A DNA stretch of 12,178 nucleotides from an uncultured Verrucomicrobiales bacterium. GTDB lineage: Bacteria; Verrucomicrobiota; Verrucomicrobiia; Verrucomicrobiales; Akkermansiaceae. This document shows positions 1 through 8,372 of the stretch, one piece after another. The stretch is taken from contig CALFDI010000001.1 of assembly GCA_937952875.1 (NCBI GenBank), positions 1 through 12,178 of the forward strand. The letters run 5' to 3'. The notes under the pieces are model-generated. The model did not search any database. It was not told the origin of the DNA and worked only from the letters and a program-made list of their open reading frames with translations. Positions within the stretch are counted from its first letter, which is position 1. Every line of letters begins with the position of its first letter. A program made the translations under genes and the position numbers.

Positions 1-1208
1 TTCTTAGCCGAACGAACGGTGTGGCAGTAGCCGAGTTCTTTCAGGCGACGGATGATGAATGGCTCGAAGAGTGTGAGAGCCATCTTTTTCGGAAGACCAC
101 ACTGATTAAGCTTAAGATCTGGCCCGATGACGATGACGGAACGACCGGAGTAGTCCACACGCTTACCAAGGAGGTTCTGACGGAAACGTCCACCCTTACC
201 CTTGAGCATGTCTGAAAGTGATTTCAATGCGCGGTTACCAGCACCTGTGACGGCACGACCGTGACGACCGTTATCGAAGAGTGCATCGACCGCTTCCTGA
301 AGCATGCGCTTCTCGTTACGGATGATGACCTCTGGAGTCTTGAGAAGAAGGAGGTTCTTCAGACGGTTATTCCGGTTGATCACACGGCGATAGAGATCAT
401 TCAGATCAGACGTCGCGAAACGACCACCCTCGAGAGGGACCAACGGACGGAGATCCGGTGGGATGACTGGTAGAACAGTCATGATCATGTATTCTGGACG
501 GCTGTTAGACTGAGCAAAGCCTTGAGCGAGCTTGAGACGCTTAGCGAGCTTCTTACGAGTCTGCTTAGAGCGTGTGTTCGCCATTTCTTCTTCGAGTTCC
601 TTCTGGAGCTCGATGAGATCTGCCTGTGAGAGGAGGTCACGAATGGCCTCGGCACCCATTCCAGCACGGAATGTGTTCTCACCGTAGTCGTCTTCTGCAT
701 CACGCAGCTCGGACTCAGTCAGGAGCTGACCACGCTCGAGCGGAGTGCTACCTGGATCTGTGACCATGTAGTCCTCGTAGTAAATGACGCGCTCAAGATG
801 GCGAGCAGACATATCGAGCATGAGACCGATACGTGATGGCATACACTTGTAGAACCAGATGTGTGAGACAGGCACAGCGAGATCGATGTGACCCATACGC
901 TCACGTCTGACACGAGACAGAGTCACCTCGACTCCGCAGCGATCACATGTGACGCCTTTGTGTTTGATACGCTTATACTTTCCGCAAGCACACTCCCAGT
1001 CACGTGTTGGACCGAAGATACGCTCACAGAAGAGGCCGCCTTTTTCAGGCTTGAAGGTTCTGTAGTTGATTGTTTCTGGGTTAAGGACTTCGCCTTTAGA
1101 CCAAGAGCGGATTGTAGTAGGATCAGCGACTGTGATACCGACCTGATCAAATTGCTCAGGCTTATCATCCACGCCGAAAAGTTCCCGAAGGTTAGTTTCT
1201 ACACTCAT
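1..1208 (-). CDS. rpoC: DNA-directed RNA polymerase subunit beta' (N-terminal part, cut by window edge)
   Basis: Encodes the beta' subunit, which with beta forms the active-site cleft of RNA polymerase. The frame is open from an ATG at 1208 to the left edge, giving 402 residues of a protein usually about 1400 long. Visible landmarks are the zinc-ribbon cysteines C73, C75, C88 and C91 (CACGKYKR...VTCDRCG), and a late segment containing [20 protein letters not shown], then [19 protein letters not shown]. The catalytic NADFDGD loop lies beyond the window. The start gives the expected N-terminus ([13 protein letters not shown]), but the nucleotides before it, ATACCTTTCTTT, contain no Shine-Dalgarno sequence. 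It lies 72 nt after rpoB and is almost certainly cotranscribed with it. No frameshift or internal stop was seen; truncation is due only to the window boundary. Confidence 0.97.
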   Translation of the reverse strand, partial: MSVETNLRELFGVDDKPEQFDQVGITVADPTTIRSWSKGEVLNPETINYRTFKPEKGGLFCERIFGPTRDWECACGKYKRIKHKGVTCDRCGVEVTLSRVRRERMGHIDLAVPVSHIWFYKCMPSRIGLMLDMSARHLERVIYYEDYMVTDPGSTPLERGQLLTESELRDAEDDYGENTFRAGMGAEAIRDLLSQADLIELQKELEEEMANTRSKQTRKKLAKRLKLAQGFAQSNSRPEYMIMTVLPVIPPDLRPLVPLEGGRFATSDLNDLYRRVINRNNRLKNLLLLKTPEVIIRNEKRMLQEAVDALFDNGRHGRAVTGAGNRALKSLSDMLKGKGGRFRQNLLGKRVDYSGRSVIVIGPDLKLNQCGLPKKMALTLFEPFIIRRLKELGYCHTVRSAK

Positions 1209-1252
1209 AAAGAAAGGTATTCGTTAGTTGGTTATTCGTTATTGGGTTACTA

Positions 1253-1267
1253 GCAGACTGAGTCTGC
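1253..1267 (-). other. Short hairpin in the rpoB-rpoC gap
   Basis: GCAGACT and AGTCTGC form a near-perfect palindrome around one base, 13 nt after the rpoB stop; as RNA a 6-bp stem with a 3-nt loop. The rest of the 72-nt gap holds the 9-nt direct repeat TATTCGTTA at 1218-1226 and 1233-1241. No promoter or terminator is evident. Confidence 0.3.
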
Positions 1268-1280
1268 CAGTGGTTCGGGA

Positions 1281-4200
1281 TTAGATTGTAAGATCGTCTA
1301 GGGAGAAGTCAGAGGCATCGATAGCCTGTTCACTCTGGCGGCCTGGCTTGACGTCAAGACCGAGTGACTGCATCTCCTTAATGAGAACGTTAAATGACTC
1401 TGGAGTGCCGGCCTCGAGGTGATTATCCCCTTTGACGATGGCCTCGTAAATACGAGTTCTTCCTTGGACGTCATCGGATTTCACAGTGAGGAGCTCCTGC
1501 AATGTGTAAGCAGCGCCATAGGCCTCGAGAGCCCAGACCTCCATCTCACCGAAACGCTGACCACCATACTGAGCCTTACCACCGAGCGGCTGCTGGGTAA
1601 CGAGGGAGTATGGACCAACGGCACGGGCGTGAATCTTATCAGCCACGAGGTGACCGAGCTTCAGCATGTAGATGTAACCGACCACAACTGGCTGGTGGAT
1701 CGGGTCACCGGAGCGTCCATCATAGAGAGTAGACTTACCACCAGTAGAGCCATCCTTGCCGTCACCGATCCAGGTAAAGCCATCGACCTTCTTGGCCTCT
1801 GACATGAATTCCCAGATCTTCGACTCGTGGATACCGTCGAAAATAGGAGTCGCGACTGAGAAGCCGAGAGCCTTAGCAGCCACACCGAGGTGTGTCTCAA
1901 GAACCTGTCCTACGTTCATACGAGATGGAACGCCGAGTGGGTTCAGACAGATCTCAACAGGAGTTCCGTCATCGAGGAAAGGCATGTCTTCCTCAGGAAC
2001 GACTGTCGCGATGACACCCTTGTTCCCGTGACGACCAGCCATCTTATCACCAACAGAAAGCTTACGCTTAGCGGCGACGAAGACTTTAACTTCTTTGATC
2101 ACACCTGGATCGATCTCATCACCTGAGTCCATCTGGTCGAGCTTGCGCTCACGCTCAGAATCGATCTCTTGGAAACGATTTTCGAAAGATGAAATGATCT
2201 CGAGGATCTTATTACGGATCGGGGATGGATCGATTTCGATGTGATCGTAGACAGCAGCGAGCTTACGCAGGAGTGTCTTTGTGATCTTGCGGTTGGCAGG
2301 GATGATGATTTCACCTGTCTGCGCATTGACCACGTCGAGTGGGATCTTTTCTCCGAGAAGAATATCGGAAAGCTTCTCAGTGAGGTCGTCAGTGAGTTTG
2401 TCTTTCTTCTTCTTATGCTCGTCAGAGATCTTCTTGAGGTGCTTCTTCATCTCAGCTGGATCAGCTTCGATTGCACGTTTCCGGGCAAGACCGTGAGTCG
2501 CGATGCGAACGTCTTGGACAATACCTGTGCAGCCGGATGGCACGCGCAGTGATGTGTCTTTCACGTCAGCAGCCTTTTCACCGAAGATGGCGCGAAGGAG
2601 GCGCTCTTCAGGAGCAAGTTCTGTCTCAGACTTAGGAGTGATCTTTCCGACGAGAATATCGCCAGGCTTCACCTCTGCACCGATGCGGATGATGCCGTCG
2701 TGGTCGAGATTCGCGAGAGCCTCTTCACCGACGTTCGGGATATCACGAGTGATCTCCTCTGGGCCAAGCTTCGTATCACGCGCAGCAACTTCGAATTCCT
2801 TAATGTGGATAGAGGTATAGATGTCCTCTTTTACGACCTTCTCAGAGATGACGATGGCATCCTCGAAGTTGTATCCATTCCAAGGCATGAATGCCACGAG
2901 AACGTTACGTCCGAGAGCGAGCTCGCCGCCTTCTGTGTTAGGACCGTCTGCGAGGACAGTGCCGACCTTGATCTTCTGACCACGCTTTACGATGACCTTC
3001 TGGTTCATGCAGGTGCCCGCATTCGAGCGCATGAACTTACGGAGTGGGTAGACGAAAATGCCTTTGTCAGGCTTAGTCGTGACGCACTCGTGATCTGAAA
3101 GGAACTTCTCATCAGAAACAGGAAGTTCGCCATCTGGTGTGGTGATAATGACCTCTGCTGTCGCAGCAGCTACGATGCCGTCTGCCTCTGCAGTGACAAC
3201 TGAGCGAGAATCGCGAGCGGCCTTGCCCTCGAGACCAGTTCCGACGAGCGGAGCCTCTGACACGAGAAGTGGCACACCCTGGCGCTGCATGTTCGCACCC
3301 ATGAGGGCGCGGTTCGCATCATCGTGCTCGAGGAATGGAATGAGACCAGCAGCAACAGAAACGAGCTGTTTAGGCGAAACATCCATGTAGTCCACAGTAG
3401 ATGGATCCACCTCGATGAATTCACCACGCTCACGCGCTGTGATTCTTTCTGTTGTGAATTTTCCATTCTTATCGAGTGGGTTATTCGCCTGAGCGATGAG
3501 GTAATATTCCTCTTGGTCAGCTGTGAGATACTCGATCTCTTCAGTGACTTTACCCTTAGTGATCTTACGATACGGAGTCTCGATGAAGCCAAACTCGTTA
3601 ATACGAGCATAGGTGCACATTGAGTTAATCAGACCAATGTTCGGACCTTCTGGAGTCTCAATTGGGCAAATACGACCGTAGTGAGATGGGTGAACGTCAC
3701 GCACCTCAAAACCGGCACGATCACGGTTCAGACCACCAGGTCCGAGAGCGGAAAGACGACGCTTGTGAGTCAGCTCAGCAAGTGGGTTCGTCTGGTCCAT
3801 GAACTGGGACAACTGAGAACGACCGAAGAAGTCACGCACAACAGCGGAGAGAGCCTTCGGGTTGATCAGTTTCTGTGGAGTCATGCCCTCGATGTTTACA
3901 TCAAAGAGAGTCATGCGCTCTTTCACGAGGCGCTCTGTGCGAGCAAGACCGACGCGGCACTGATTCGCAAGAAGCTCACCAACTGCACGCACACGACGTG
4001 ATCCGAGGTGATCGATATCATCGAGAACACCCTCGCCCTTCTTAAGCTTAAGAAGGTATTTAAATGCATTGAGGAAATCTTCACCGACCATGGTGCGCTC
4101 AGCTGCATCGACTTCGATACCGAGCTTTTGATTAATCTTATAACGACCGACGCGTGTGAGGTCATACTTCTTAGGATCAAAGAAGAGACGCTTGAGAAGA

Positions 4201-5144
4201 GCGCGAGCGTTCGCTGCTGTCGGAGGATCACCAGGACGCAGCTTCTTGTAGATATCTTTGAGCGCAGACTCTTCATCATGCGCAGGGTCTTTCTTAAGAG
4301 AGTTGATGAGGACCTCGTCTTCACGAGAGTCGATCACATCGATCGTCTTCTGACCGAGAGCGACGAGCTGCTTAACGATTCCGATCGTTAGAGGCTCGTA
4401 AGCACGTGCAACAATGACTTCTCCATCCAGAACATCTTCGAATGGAACACGGCCAGAAAGCTTCTCCTCGTCCATGGTATTGGACATCTTGAGCTTCTCG
4501 ATTGTGTAGAAGTTTTCTACGATATCACGATCTGTTGGGTAACCGAGAGCGCGCAGGAAAGTGGTCGCGAGGAACTTTCTCCGGCGACGGCGGCGATCGA
4601 GGTAAACGTAAAGCAACTCAGATGTATCGAACTGAGTCTCGAGCCATGATCCACGGTCTGGAATGATGCGGAAAGAGTGAAGGATCTTACCATTCAAGTG
4701 AACGGAAGTCTCAAAACAGATACCTGGTGAACGGTGAAGCTGAGAAACGATAACACGCTCGGCTCCGTTTATCACAAATGTGCCACGGCGAGTCATCATC
4801 GGAAGCTCGCCCATGTAGACGCGCTCCTTTTTCGTTCCAGACTCATCCTTTAGCTTAAAGGTCACGTAGAGAGCAGCAGAGAAAGACTCACCTGTGCGGA
4901 GAGCCTCGAGAGCTGTCAAATTCGGGTCCTCGATGTCATAAGAAGCGAAGTCGAGTTCAACCGCTTCGTCATATGATTTGATCGGGAAAACCTCGCCGAG
5001 GACGGCCTGGAGACCAGTGTCAACACGTTGTGAGGCTGGGACGTCTTTTTGAAGGAAGTCTTCGTAAGATTTTGACTGAACCTCAATCAGGTTCGGTGGT
5101 TCAATGACTTCTTCAATGCTGCCAAAATAGCGTCGTTCAAGCAT
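1281..5144 (-). CDS. rpoB: DNA-directed RNA polymerase subunit beta
   Basis: A 1287-residue beta subunit, shorter than E. coli (1342) and longer than Thermus. Landmarks: protrusion and lobe with [20 protein letters not shown] (about 114-133), the rifampicin pocket [13 protein letters not shown]...[14 protein letters not shown] (about 443-471) with D450, H460 and S465 (E. coli D516, H526, S531) all in the sensitive state, [12 protein letters not shown] (about 495-506), [19 protein letters not shown] (747-765), the [13 protein letters not shown] core (about 1032-1044) and the C-terminal [18 protein letters not shown] clamp segment (1194-1211). Six consecutive arginines (184-189) lie where E. 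coli has three. A charged lysine-rich stretch lies at about 897-930. The ATG at 5144 gives a family-like N-terminus, but its leader (CATATATATTGGT) has no Shine-Dalgarno sequence. A structured 210-nt gap separates it from rplL. Confidence 0.99.
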   Translation of the reverse strand: MLERRYFGSIEEVIEPPNLIEVQSKSYEDFLQKDVPASQRVDTGLQAVLGEVFPIKSYDEAVELDFASYDIEDPNLTALEALRTGESFSAALYVTFKLKDESGTKKERVYMGELPMMTRRGTFVINGAERVIVSQLHRSPGICFETSVHLNGKILHSFRIIPDRGSWLETQFDTSELLYVYLDRRRRRRKFLATTFLRALGYPTDRDIVENFYTIEKLKMSNTMDEEKLSGRVPFEDVLDGEVIVARAYEPLTIGIVKQLVALGQKTIDVIDSREDEVLINSLKKDPAHDEESALKDIYKKLRPGDPPTAANARALLKRLFFDPKKYDLTRVGRYKINQKLGIEVDAAERTMVGEDFLNAFKYLLKLKKGEGVLDDIDHLGSRRVRAVGELLANQCRVGLARTERLVKERMTLFDVNIEGMTPQKLINPKALSAVVRDFFGRSQLSQFMDQTNPLAELTHKRRLSALGPGGLNRDRAGFEVRDVHPSHYGRICPIETPEGPNIGLINSMCTYARINEFGFIETPYRKITKGKVTEEIEYLTADQEEYYLIAQANNPLDKNGKFTTERITARERGEFIEVDPSTVDYMDVSPKQLVSVAAGLIPFLEHDDANRALMGANMQRQGVPLLVSEAPLVGTGLEGKAARDSRSVVTAEADGIVAAATAEVIITTPDGELPVSDEKFLSDHECVTTKPDKGIFVYPLRKFMRSNAGTCMNQKVIVKRGQKIKVGTVLADGPNTEGGELALGRNVLVAFMPWNGYNFEDAIVISEKVVKEDIYTSIHIKEFEVAARDTKLGPEEITRDIPNVGEEALANLDHDGIIRIGAEVKPGDILVGKITPKSETELAPEERLLRAIFGEKAADVKDTSLRVPSGCTGIVQDVRIATHGLARKRAIEADPAEMKKHLKKISDEHKKKKDKLTDDLTEKLSDILLGEKIPLDVVNAQTGEIIIPANRKITKTLLRKLAAVYDHIEIDPSPIRNKILEIISSFENRFQEIDSERERKLDQMDSGDEIDPGVIKEVKVFVAAKRKLSVGDKMAGRHGNKGVIATVVPEEDMPFLDDGTPVEICLNPLGVPSRMNVGQVLETHLGVAAKALGFSVATPIFDGIHESKIWEFMSEAKKVDGFTWIGDGKDGSTGGKSTLYDGRSGDPIHQPVVVGYIYMLKLGHLVADKIHARAVGPYSLVTQQPLGGKAQYGGQRFGEMEVWALEAYGAAYTLQELLTVKSDDVQGRTRIYEAIVKGDNHLEAGTPESFNVLIKEMQSLGLDVKPGRQSEQAIDASDFSLDDLTI

Positions 5145-5235
5145 ACCAATATATATGTAGTAGAAAAGCTCGAAGCCTGTTTAGAGCCACGAGCGAATGG
5201 GGGGATCCTGTTAAATGGGGGCCAGCTTATCTGAC

Positions 5236-5338
5236 CGGGAAATGAATCACTAGGACTGTGCTTTACACTCAGGACTAGGAACTCATTTCCCGATTGCAAA
5301 GGACCTGTAGCATAGCTGCAGCCCCTTTGCAAAAAGGG
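5236..5338 (-). promoter_or_regulatory. Structured rplL-rpoB intercistronic region (attenuator or processing site candidate)
   Basis: In the 210-nt gap, the minus RNA can form a first small hairpin CCCUUU/AAAGGG with loop UUGC (5338-5323), or an alternative longer hairpin GCAAAGG...CCUUUGC (5330-5296) with inner CUG/CAG and AGC/GCU pairs; these share bases and exclude each other. Next, CGGGAAAUGA (5292-5283) pairs perfectly with UCAUUUCCCG (5245-5236) across 37 nt. No U-run follows the large stems. Nearer rpoB, GCTCG/CGAGC (5168-5194) is followed by TTTTCT in the minus strand. E. coli has an attenuator and an RNase III site in the same gap, so a similar role is plausible. Confidence 0.5.
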
Positions 5339-5354
5339 ATAAGTGAGAGGGTAA

Positions 5355-5729
5355 TTACTTAACCTCTGCCTTAGCACCGGCCTCTTCGAGAGCCTTTTGA
5401 GCTGCTTCAGCTTCCTCTTTGGATACACCTTCGAGGAGTGGGCATGGAGCGCCTTCAACAAGCTTCTTAGCGTCAGCGAGGCCGAGTCCAGCCTTGAGGC
5501 CACGAACTGCCTTAATTGCTGCGATCTTGTTACCACCTGCCTCAGCAAGGATAACGTCGAACTCGGTCTTCTCTTCAGCAGCTTCTCCGCCACCGCCGCC
5601 GCCACCGGCTGCTGCGACTGGAGCAGCGGCGCTTACGCCCCACTTCTCTTCGAGGCTCTTTACGAGCTCTGCTGCTTCAAGGATAGTAAGACCGGAAAGG
5701 TCTTCGATGATTTTATCTAGGTCTGCCAT
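5355..5729 (-). CDS. rplL: Large ribosomal subunit protein bL12 (L7/L12)
   Basis: The 124-residue stalk protein, present as dimers on L10, which recruits and activates translational GTPases such as the EF-Tu encoded upstream. The N-terminal dimerisation helices cover about 1-34 ([26 protein letters not shown] region), the flexible hinge is Ala/Gly-rich with seven consecutive glycines (42-48), and the globular C-terminal domain runs from EKTEFDVIL (about 53) to the end. Compared with the E. coli protein as I recall it, the C-terminal domain carries one extra residue between AVRG and GLGL ([11 protein letters not shown]). The leader ACTAAACTACTATT has no Shine-Dalgarno sequence. It is separated from rplJ by 185 nt with strong predicted RNA structure and from rpoB by 210 nt, so its dosage is probably tuned post-transcriptionally. 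Confidence 0.98.
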   Translation of the reverse strand: MADLDKIIEDLSGLTILEAAELVKSLEEKWGVSAAAPVAAAGGGGGGGEAAEEKTEFDVILAEAGGNKIAAIKAVRGLKAGLGLADAKKLVEGAPCPLLEGVSKEEAEAAQKALEEAGAKAEVK

Positions 5730-5766
5730 AATAGTAGTTTAGTTATTTTGTTCAGGTTTTCGCCGA

Positions 5767-5855
5767 GCCCGGAGCCCCGGGCATTTCAGTTCCAGCTGGA
5801 GGTCCGACGAGGAACCACTGTTTTTCAAGAGACTATTGGTTTAGAGAAAGTCTCT
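5767..5855 (-). other. Further stems in the rplJ-rplL gap
   Basis: AGAGACT (5828-5834) pairs with AGTCTCT (5849-5855), 7 bp; a competing stem pairs AGAGA (5843-5847) with TCTCT (5851-5855). Closer to rplL, GCCCGG (5767-5772) and CCGGGC (5777-5782) form a 6-bp all-GC hairpin with a 4-nt loop, ending 37 nt before the rplL start. Only pairing is seen; roles in processing, stability or translation are inferred. Confidence 0.4.
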
Positions 5856-5871
5856 ATCTGTTCAGAGTGTT

Positions 5872-5905
5872 AAAAGCGGAGATCGCACAGGTATGCGACC
5901 TCCAC
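5872..5905 (-). terminator. Terminator-like hairpin in the rplJ-rplL gap
   Basis: Ten nt after the rplJ stop, the minus RNA forms a 12-bp stem (GUGGAGGUCGCA with UGCGAUCUCCGC, loop UACCUG) directly followed by UUUU. Two pairs are G-U in the minus RNA and would be A-C mismatches in the plus RNA, favouring function on this strand. The U-run is short, so partial termination or attenuation between rplJ and rplL is more likely than complete stop. Confidence 0.6.
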
Positions 5906-5914
5906 TGAGAAGGA

Positions 5915-6424
5915 TTATGCTTCGGCTGGTGCCTCGGCATCGCTGCCACCTTCGACTTCGTATTTCGCTGCGATAACGCGAGCGATTGCAGAAGCGGCGC
6001 CATTGATGGTGCCAAGGAGGCTGCTGAGAAGAGCTTCGCGAGATGGAAGATCTGCGTATGCATTCAGCTCATCGATCGTAAGGATTTCACCGTCGAGAAC
6101 GCCGGTTTTGAAATCACCGATCTTGTTCTTTTTCGCAAAGGTCTTAATCGCCTTAGCTGCTCCAAAGATCTCATCAGAACCAGTCACAAATGCGGTCTGG
6201 CCATTGAGGTGCTCACTCAAATCCGGTGCTCCAGCTTCAGCTAAAGCAGCACGCATGTAAGTGTTCTTAGCAACGTGACACTCAGCACCTGCTTCTGTCA
6301 GCGAGTTACGAAGGTCTGAAAACTGAGGAACAGTCATTCCGTTGTAATCAACGACGATGACGTAAGGGGAAGCGTTTACCCGCTCCAGGAGTTCATCAAT
6401 GATGACTTTTTTAAGAGGATTCAT
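5915..6424 (-). CDS. rplJ: Large ribosomal subunit protein uL10
   Basis: A 169-residue L10, the normal family length, which anchors the L7/L12 dimers to 23S rRNA. The N-terminal RNA-binding domain shows the usual pattern (NPLKKVIIDELLERVNASPY, then VIVVDYNGMTVPQFSDLRN and VAKNTYMRAAL); a LPSREALLSSLLGTINGA segment follows, leading into the C-terminal helix that binds L7/L12. The tail is rich in Glu and Ala. The gap from the rplA stop is only 15 nt, so rplJ is translated from the rplA message, unlike E. coli, where a long leader carrying the L10 autoregulatory site precedes it. The leader CCCGCAAATATTACC has no Shine-Dalgarno sequence. Downstream, a terminator-like hairpin starts 10 nt past the stop codon. 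Confidence 0.97.
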   Translation of the reverse strand: MNPLKKVIIDELLERVNASPYVIVVDYNGMTVPQFSDLRNSLTEAGAECHVAKNTYMRAALAEAGAPDLSEHLNGQTAFVTGSDEIFGAAKAIKTFAKKNKIGDFKTGVLDGEILTIDELNAYADLPSREALLSSLLGTINGAASAIARVIAAKYEVEGGSDAEAPAEA

Positions 6425-6439
6425 GGTAATATTTGCGGG

Positions 6440-7138
6440 TTATGCGTTTTCTGAAGAAGTGGCAACCGACACGCCTGGGCACATAGATGCAGCGAGGGTG
6501 ATCGACCTAACGAAAGTGCCTTTAGCAGACGCCGGCTTAGACTTGCTAACGGACTCGATGAGAGCTTCAGCATTTTCAACGATCTTTGCAGCGTCGAAAG
6601 ATGCTTTTCCAATCGCTGCAGCGATGTTTCCGCTCTTATCGACTTTGTAATCTACCTTACCAGCCTTAGACGCAACGACAGCTGCTGCTGTATCATCAGT
6701 CACTGTGCCAGTCTTAGGATTTGGCATGAGGCCACGTGGTCCGAGAACGCGAGCGATCTTACGAACCTCTGTCATGGCATCTGGAGTAGCGATCGCTACA
6801 TCGAAGTCAGTCCATCCACCGAGAACCTCTTTAATGAGATCTTCCATGCCGACTTTATCAGCACCAGCGCCTTCTGCAGCCTTAGCCGCATCGCCAGTTG
6901 CAAAAACGATCACGCGAACGTCTTTACCTGTGCCGTGTGGGAGTGAAACAGAACCACGAACCATCTGATCACTCTTACGAGGATCGATGCCGAGATTCAT
7001 TGAGACAGTGACCGTAGGGTCAAACTTAGGAGCTGGGAACTTCTTAAGAACGTCCACAGCATCTGTGAGGGAATACGCGTTTCCAACTTCAACCATTTCA
7101 GCGGCTTTGTTGTAACGCTTACTTCTTTTAGTAGCCAT
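6440..7138 (-). CDS. rplA: Large ribosomal subunit protein uL1
   Basis: A 232-residue L1, close to the E. coli length, which binds the mobile L1 stalk of 23S rRNA and in many bacteria represses its own operon by binding mRNA. The N-terminal KRSKRYNKAAEMVE, the central VRVIVFATGDAAKAAEGAGA and the signature VLGPRGLMPNPKTGTV (residues 132-147) are all present. The ATG at 7138 gives the standard MATKRSKRY start. Its A overlaps the last base of an upstream TAA (TAATG) that closes a very short reading frame in the rplK-rplA gap, so coupling is possible. The leader AAACAAAACAAAACTA is A/C-rich with no Shine-Dalgarno sequence near the start. It lies 107 nt after rplK and 15 nt before rplJ. Confidence 0.98.
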   Translation of the reverse strand: MATKRSKRYNKAAEMVEVGNAYSLTDAVDVLKKFPAPKFDPTVTVSMNLGIDPRKSDQMVRGSVSLPHGTGKDVRVIVFATGDAAKAAEGAGADKVGMEDLIKEVLGGWTDFDVAIATPDAMTEVRKIARVLGPRGLMPNPKTGTVTDDTAAAVVASKAGKVDYKVDKSGNIAAAIGKASFDAAKIVENAEALIESVSKSKPASAKGTFVRSITLAASMCPGVSVATSSENA

Positions 7139-7245
7139 TAGTTTTGTTTTGTTTGCAGTTCAGTCGGATTACGCGGAATAGCCAATCCTCCTGCTTAAGT
7201 GTGCCTTTTCGAAAAAAGACGAGATTTTTTAGATTAAGCTGAGAC

Positions 7246-7671
7246 CTAAAGCTCAACTTCGAGCCCCATCTGACGAGCTGTGCCCGCGAGGATGAGTGCT
7301 GCCTTTTCAGGATCATTCGTATTGAGGTCAGCGATCTTAGCATCGACGACTTCCATGAGCTTAGCCTTTGAGAGCTTGCCAACTTTTTTCGTATTTGGCT
7401 CGCCTGATCCAGACGCAAGACCTGCAGCCTTCTTAAGAAGGACAGCTGCTGGTGGCTGCTTTGTGATGAATGTGAAAGACGCATCCTTGAAAACAGTGAT
7501 CACTGTCGGGAGGAGGTCACCAGCCTGCTTTTGAGTGGCTGCATTGAACTCCTTACAGAATCCCATGATATTCACACCCGCCTGACCGAGTGCTGGACCG
7601 ACTGGAGGTGATGGATTCGCCTGACCCGCTTGGATCTGGAGCTTGATGATTGATTTGATTTCCTTGGCCAT
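7246..7671 (-). CDS. rplK: Large ribosomal subunit protein uL11
   Basis: A 141-residue L11, exactly the usual length, which forms the base of the GTPase-associated centre with 23S rRNA and is needed for RelA-type stringent sensing in bacteria that have it. The N-terminal proline-rich signature [16 protein letters not shown] (residues 20-35) and the C-terminal rRNA-binding domain with [13 protein letters not shown] and [10 protein letters not shown] are intact. The stop is TAG, whereas the other complete genes whose stops I read end in TAA. The leader is CTCTCCTCCAAACA: it has no Shine-Dalgarno sequence but does contain CCTCC, the same bases as the 16S rRNA anti-Shine-Dalgarno core. It lies 74 nt downstream of nusG; the gap contains the 10-bp palindrome CAGTTAACTG at 7691-7700 but no convincing promoter. 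Confidence 0.98.
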   Translation of the reverse strand: MAKEIKSIIKLQIQAGQANPSPPVGPALGQAGVNIMGFCKEFNAATQKQAGDLLPTVITVFKDASFTFITKQPPAAVLLKKAAGLASGSGEPNTKKVGKLSKAKLMEVVDAKIADLNTNDPEKAALILAGTARQMGLEVEL

Positions 7672-7745
7672 TGTTTGGAGGAGAGGTTAGCAGTTAACTG
7701 GTTGAAGTGAAAAAGTGGGGTGCGCGATATTGAAAAACGGTATAA

Positions 7746-8315
7746 TTATGGACGTTCGACCTGCCAGTATTCGAGTTCGACTGGGGTAGCACGGCCAAAG
7801 ATAGTGACAGAAACGAGCAGCTTGCCCTTTTCCTCGTCGATCTCTTCGACGATTCCGGTCTGGCTTTCGAAAGGACCGTCAGAGACTTTGACCTCATCAC
7901 CGATTTCGAAAGAAATCGATGGACGAGCGCCATCTTCACGCTCCTCGATCTGAGAAAGCATCGCCTCCACTTCACGTGGACGCATTGGGAGAGGTATGTC
8001 TTTAGAGCCTGCGAAGCCGATTGCTCCATCGAGCTGACTCATGAATGACCATGCGCGCTCGACGAGCTCATTATCCTCAGTGAAGAGGTGCATGTTAATA
8101 ATGATGTAACCGGGGTAGAACTTCTTCTTAGCCTCGGTCTTCTCCCCACGGCGCACTTCGGAGACGGTCTCCTGCGGCATGAGGACTTTGAAAATGATAT
8201 CACCAAGCTCTTCTGCTTCGATTGCACGTTCAATACGTTGTCTGACCTTGTTCTCCTGGCCGGAGAGGCAGTGAACAACATACCATTGGTCTTCTGGTGC
8301 TGGGATACGTGGCAT
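7746..8315 (-). CDS. nusG: Transcription termination/antitermination factor NusG
   Basis: A 189-residue NusG, a processivity factor that rides on RNA polymerase and links it to Rho or ribosomal protein S10. The NGN domain covers about residues 9-120 (QWYVVHCLSGQENKV, later KKKFYPGYIIINM), and the KOW domain follows from about 137 (FEIGDEVKVSDGPF through FGRATPVELEYWQVE). The length is typical; there is no inserted domain. A short PRIPAPEDQ extension precedes the usual WYVV start. The leader TTTCTTTCACCACCCCCG has no Shine-Dalgarno sequence but carries a pyrimidine tract 10 nt before the ATG. It is 54 nt downstream of secE, the usual partner; a hairpin over the secE stop lies in that gap. Confidence 0.98.
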   Translation of the reverse strand: MPRIPAPEDQWYVVHCLSGQENKVRQRIERAIEAEELGDIIFKVLMPQETVSEVRRGEKTEAKKKFYPGYIIINMHLFTEDNELVERAWSFMSQLDGAIGFAGSKDIPLPMRPREVEAMLSQIEEREDGARPSISFEIGDEVKVSDGPFESQTGIVEEIDEEKGKLLVSVTIFGRATPVELEYWQVERP

Positions 8316-8354
8316 CGGGGGTGGTGAAAGAAATGTAAGTGGAAAAGGGAGAAA

Positions 8355-8372
8355 TAAGCAGTCCGCTGCTTA
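8355..8372 (-). other. Hairpin over the secE stop codon
   Basis: The sequence UAAGCAG-CGGA-CUGCUUA in the minus RNA forms a perfect 7-bp stem with a 4-nt loop. The first three bases are the secE stop codon. It is followed by UUUCUCCC, too weak for a confident terminator; a 3'-end or translation-related role is possible. Only the pairing is seen; function is inferred. Confidence 0.4.

Noticed and set aside
1..1208. rpoC as a truncated or broken gene
   Set aside because: The frame is open and collinear with the family up to base 1; it is cut only by the window edge.
1419..3623. Several plus-strand open frames of 80-130 codons opposite rpoB
   Set aside because: They are antisense shadows of a fully conserved rpoB frame, have no recognisable protein motifs and no promoter or leader of their own.
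5087..5605. A 172-codon minus-strand frame across the rplL-rpoB gap
   Set aside because: It is the +1 frame of rplL continued through the gap; the real rplL frame ends properly at 5355 and rpoB starts at 5144.
7741..7746. A perfect TATAAT on the plus strand at the end of nusG
   Set aside because: There is no -35 at a suitable distance (TTGAAA lies only a few bases upstream) and no plus-strand gene follows.
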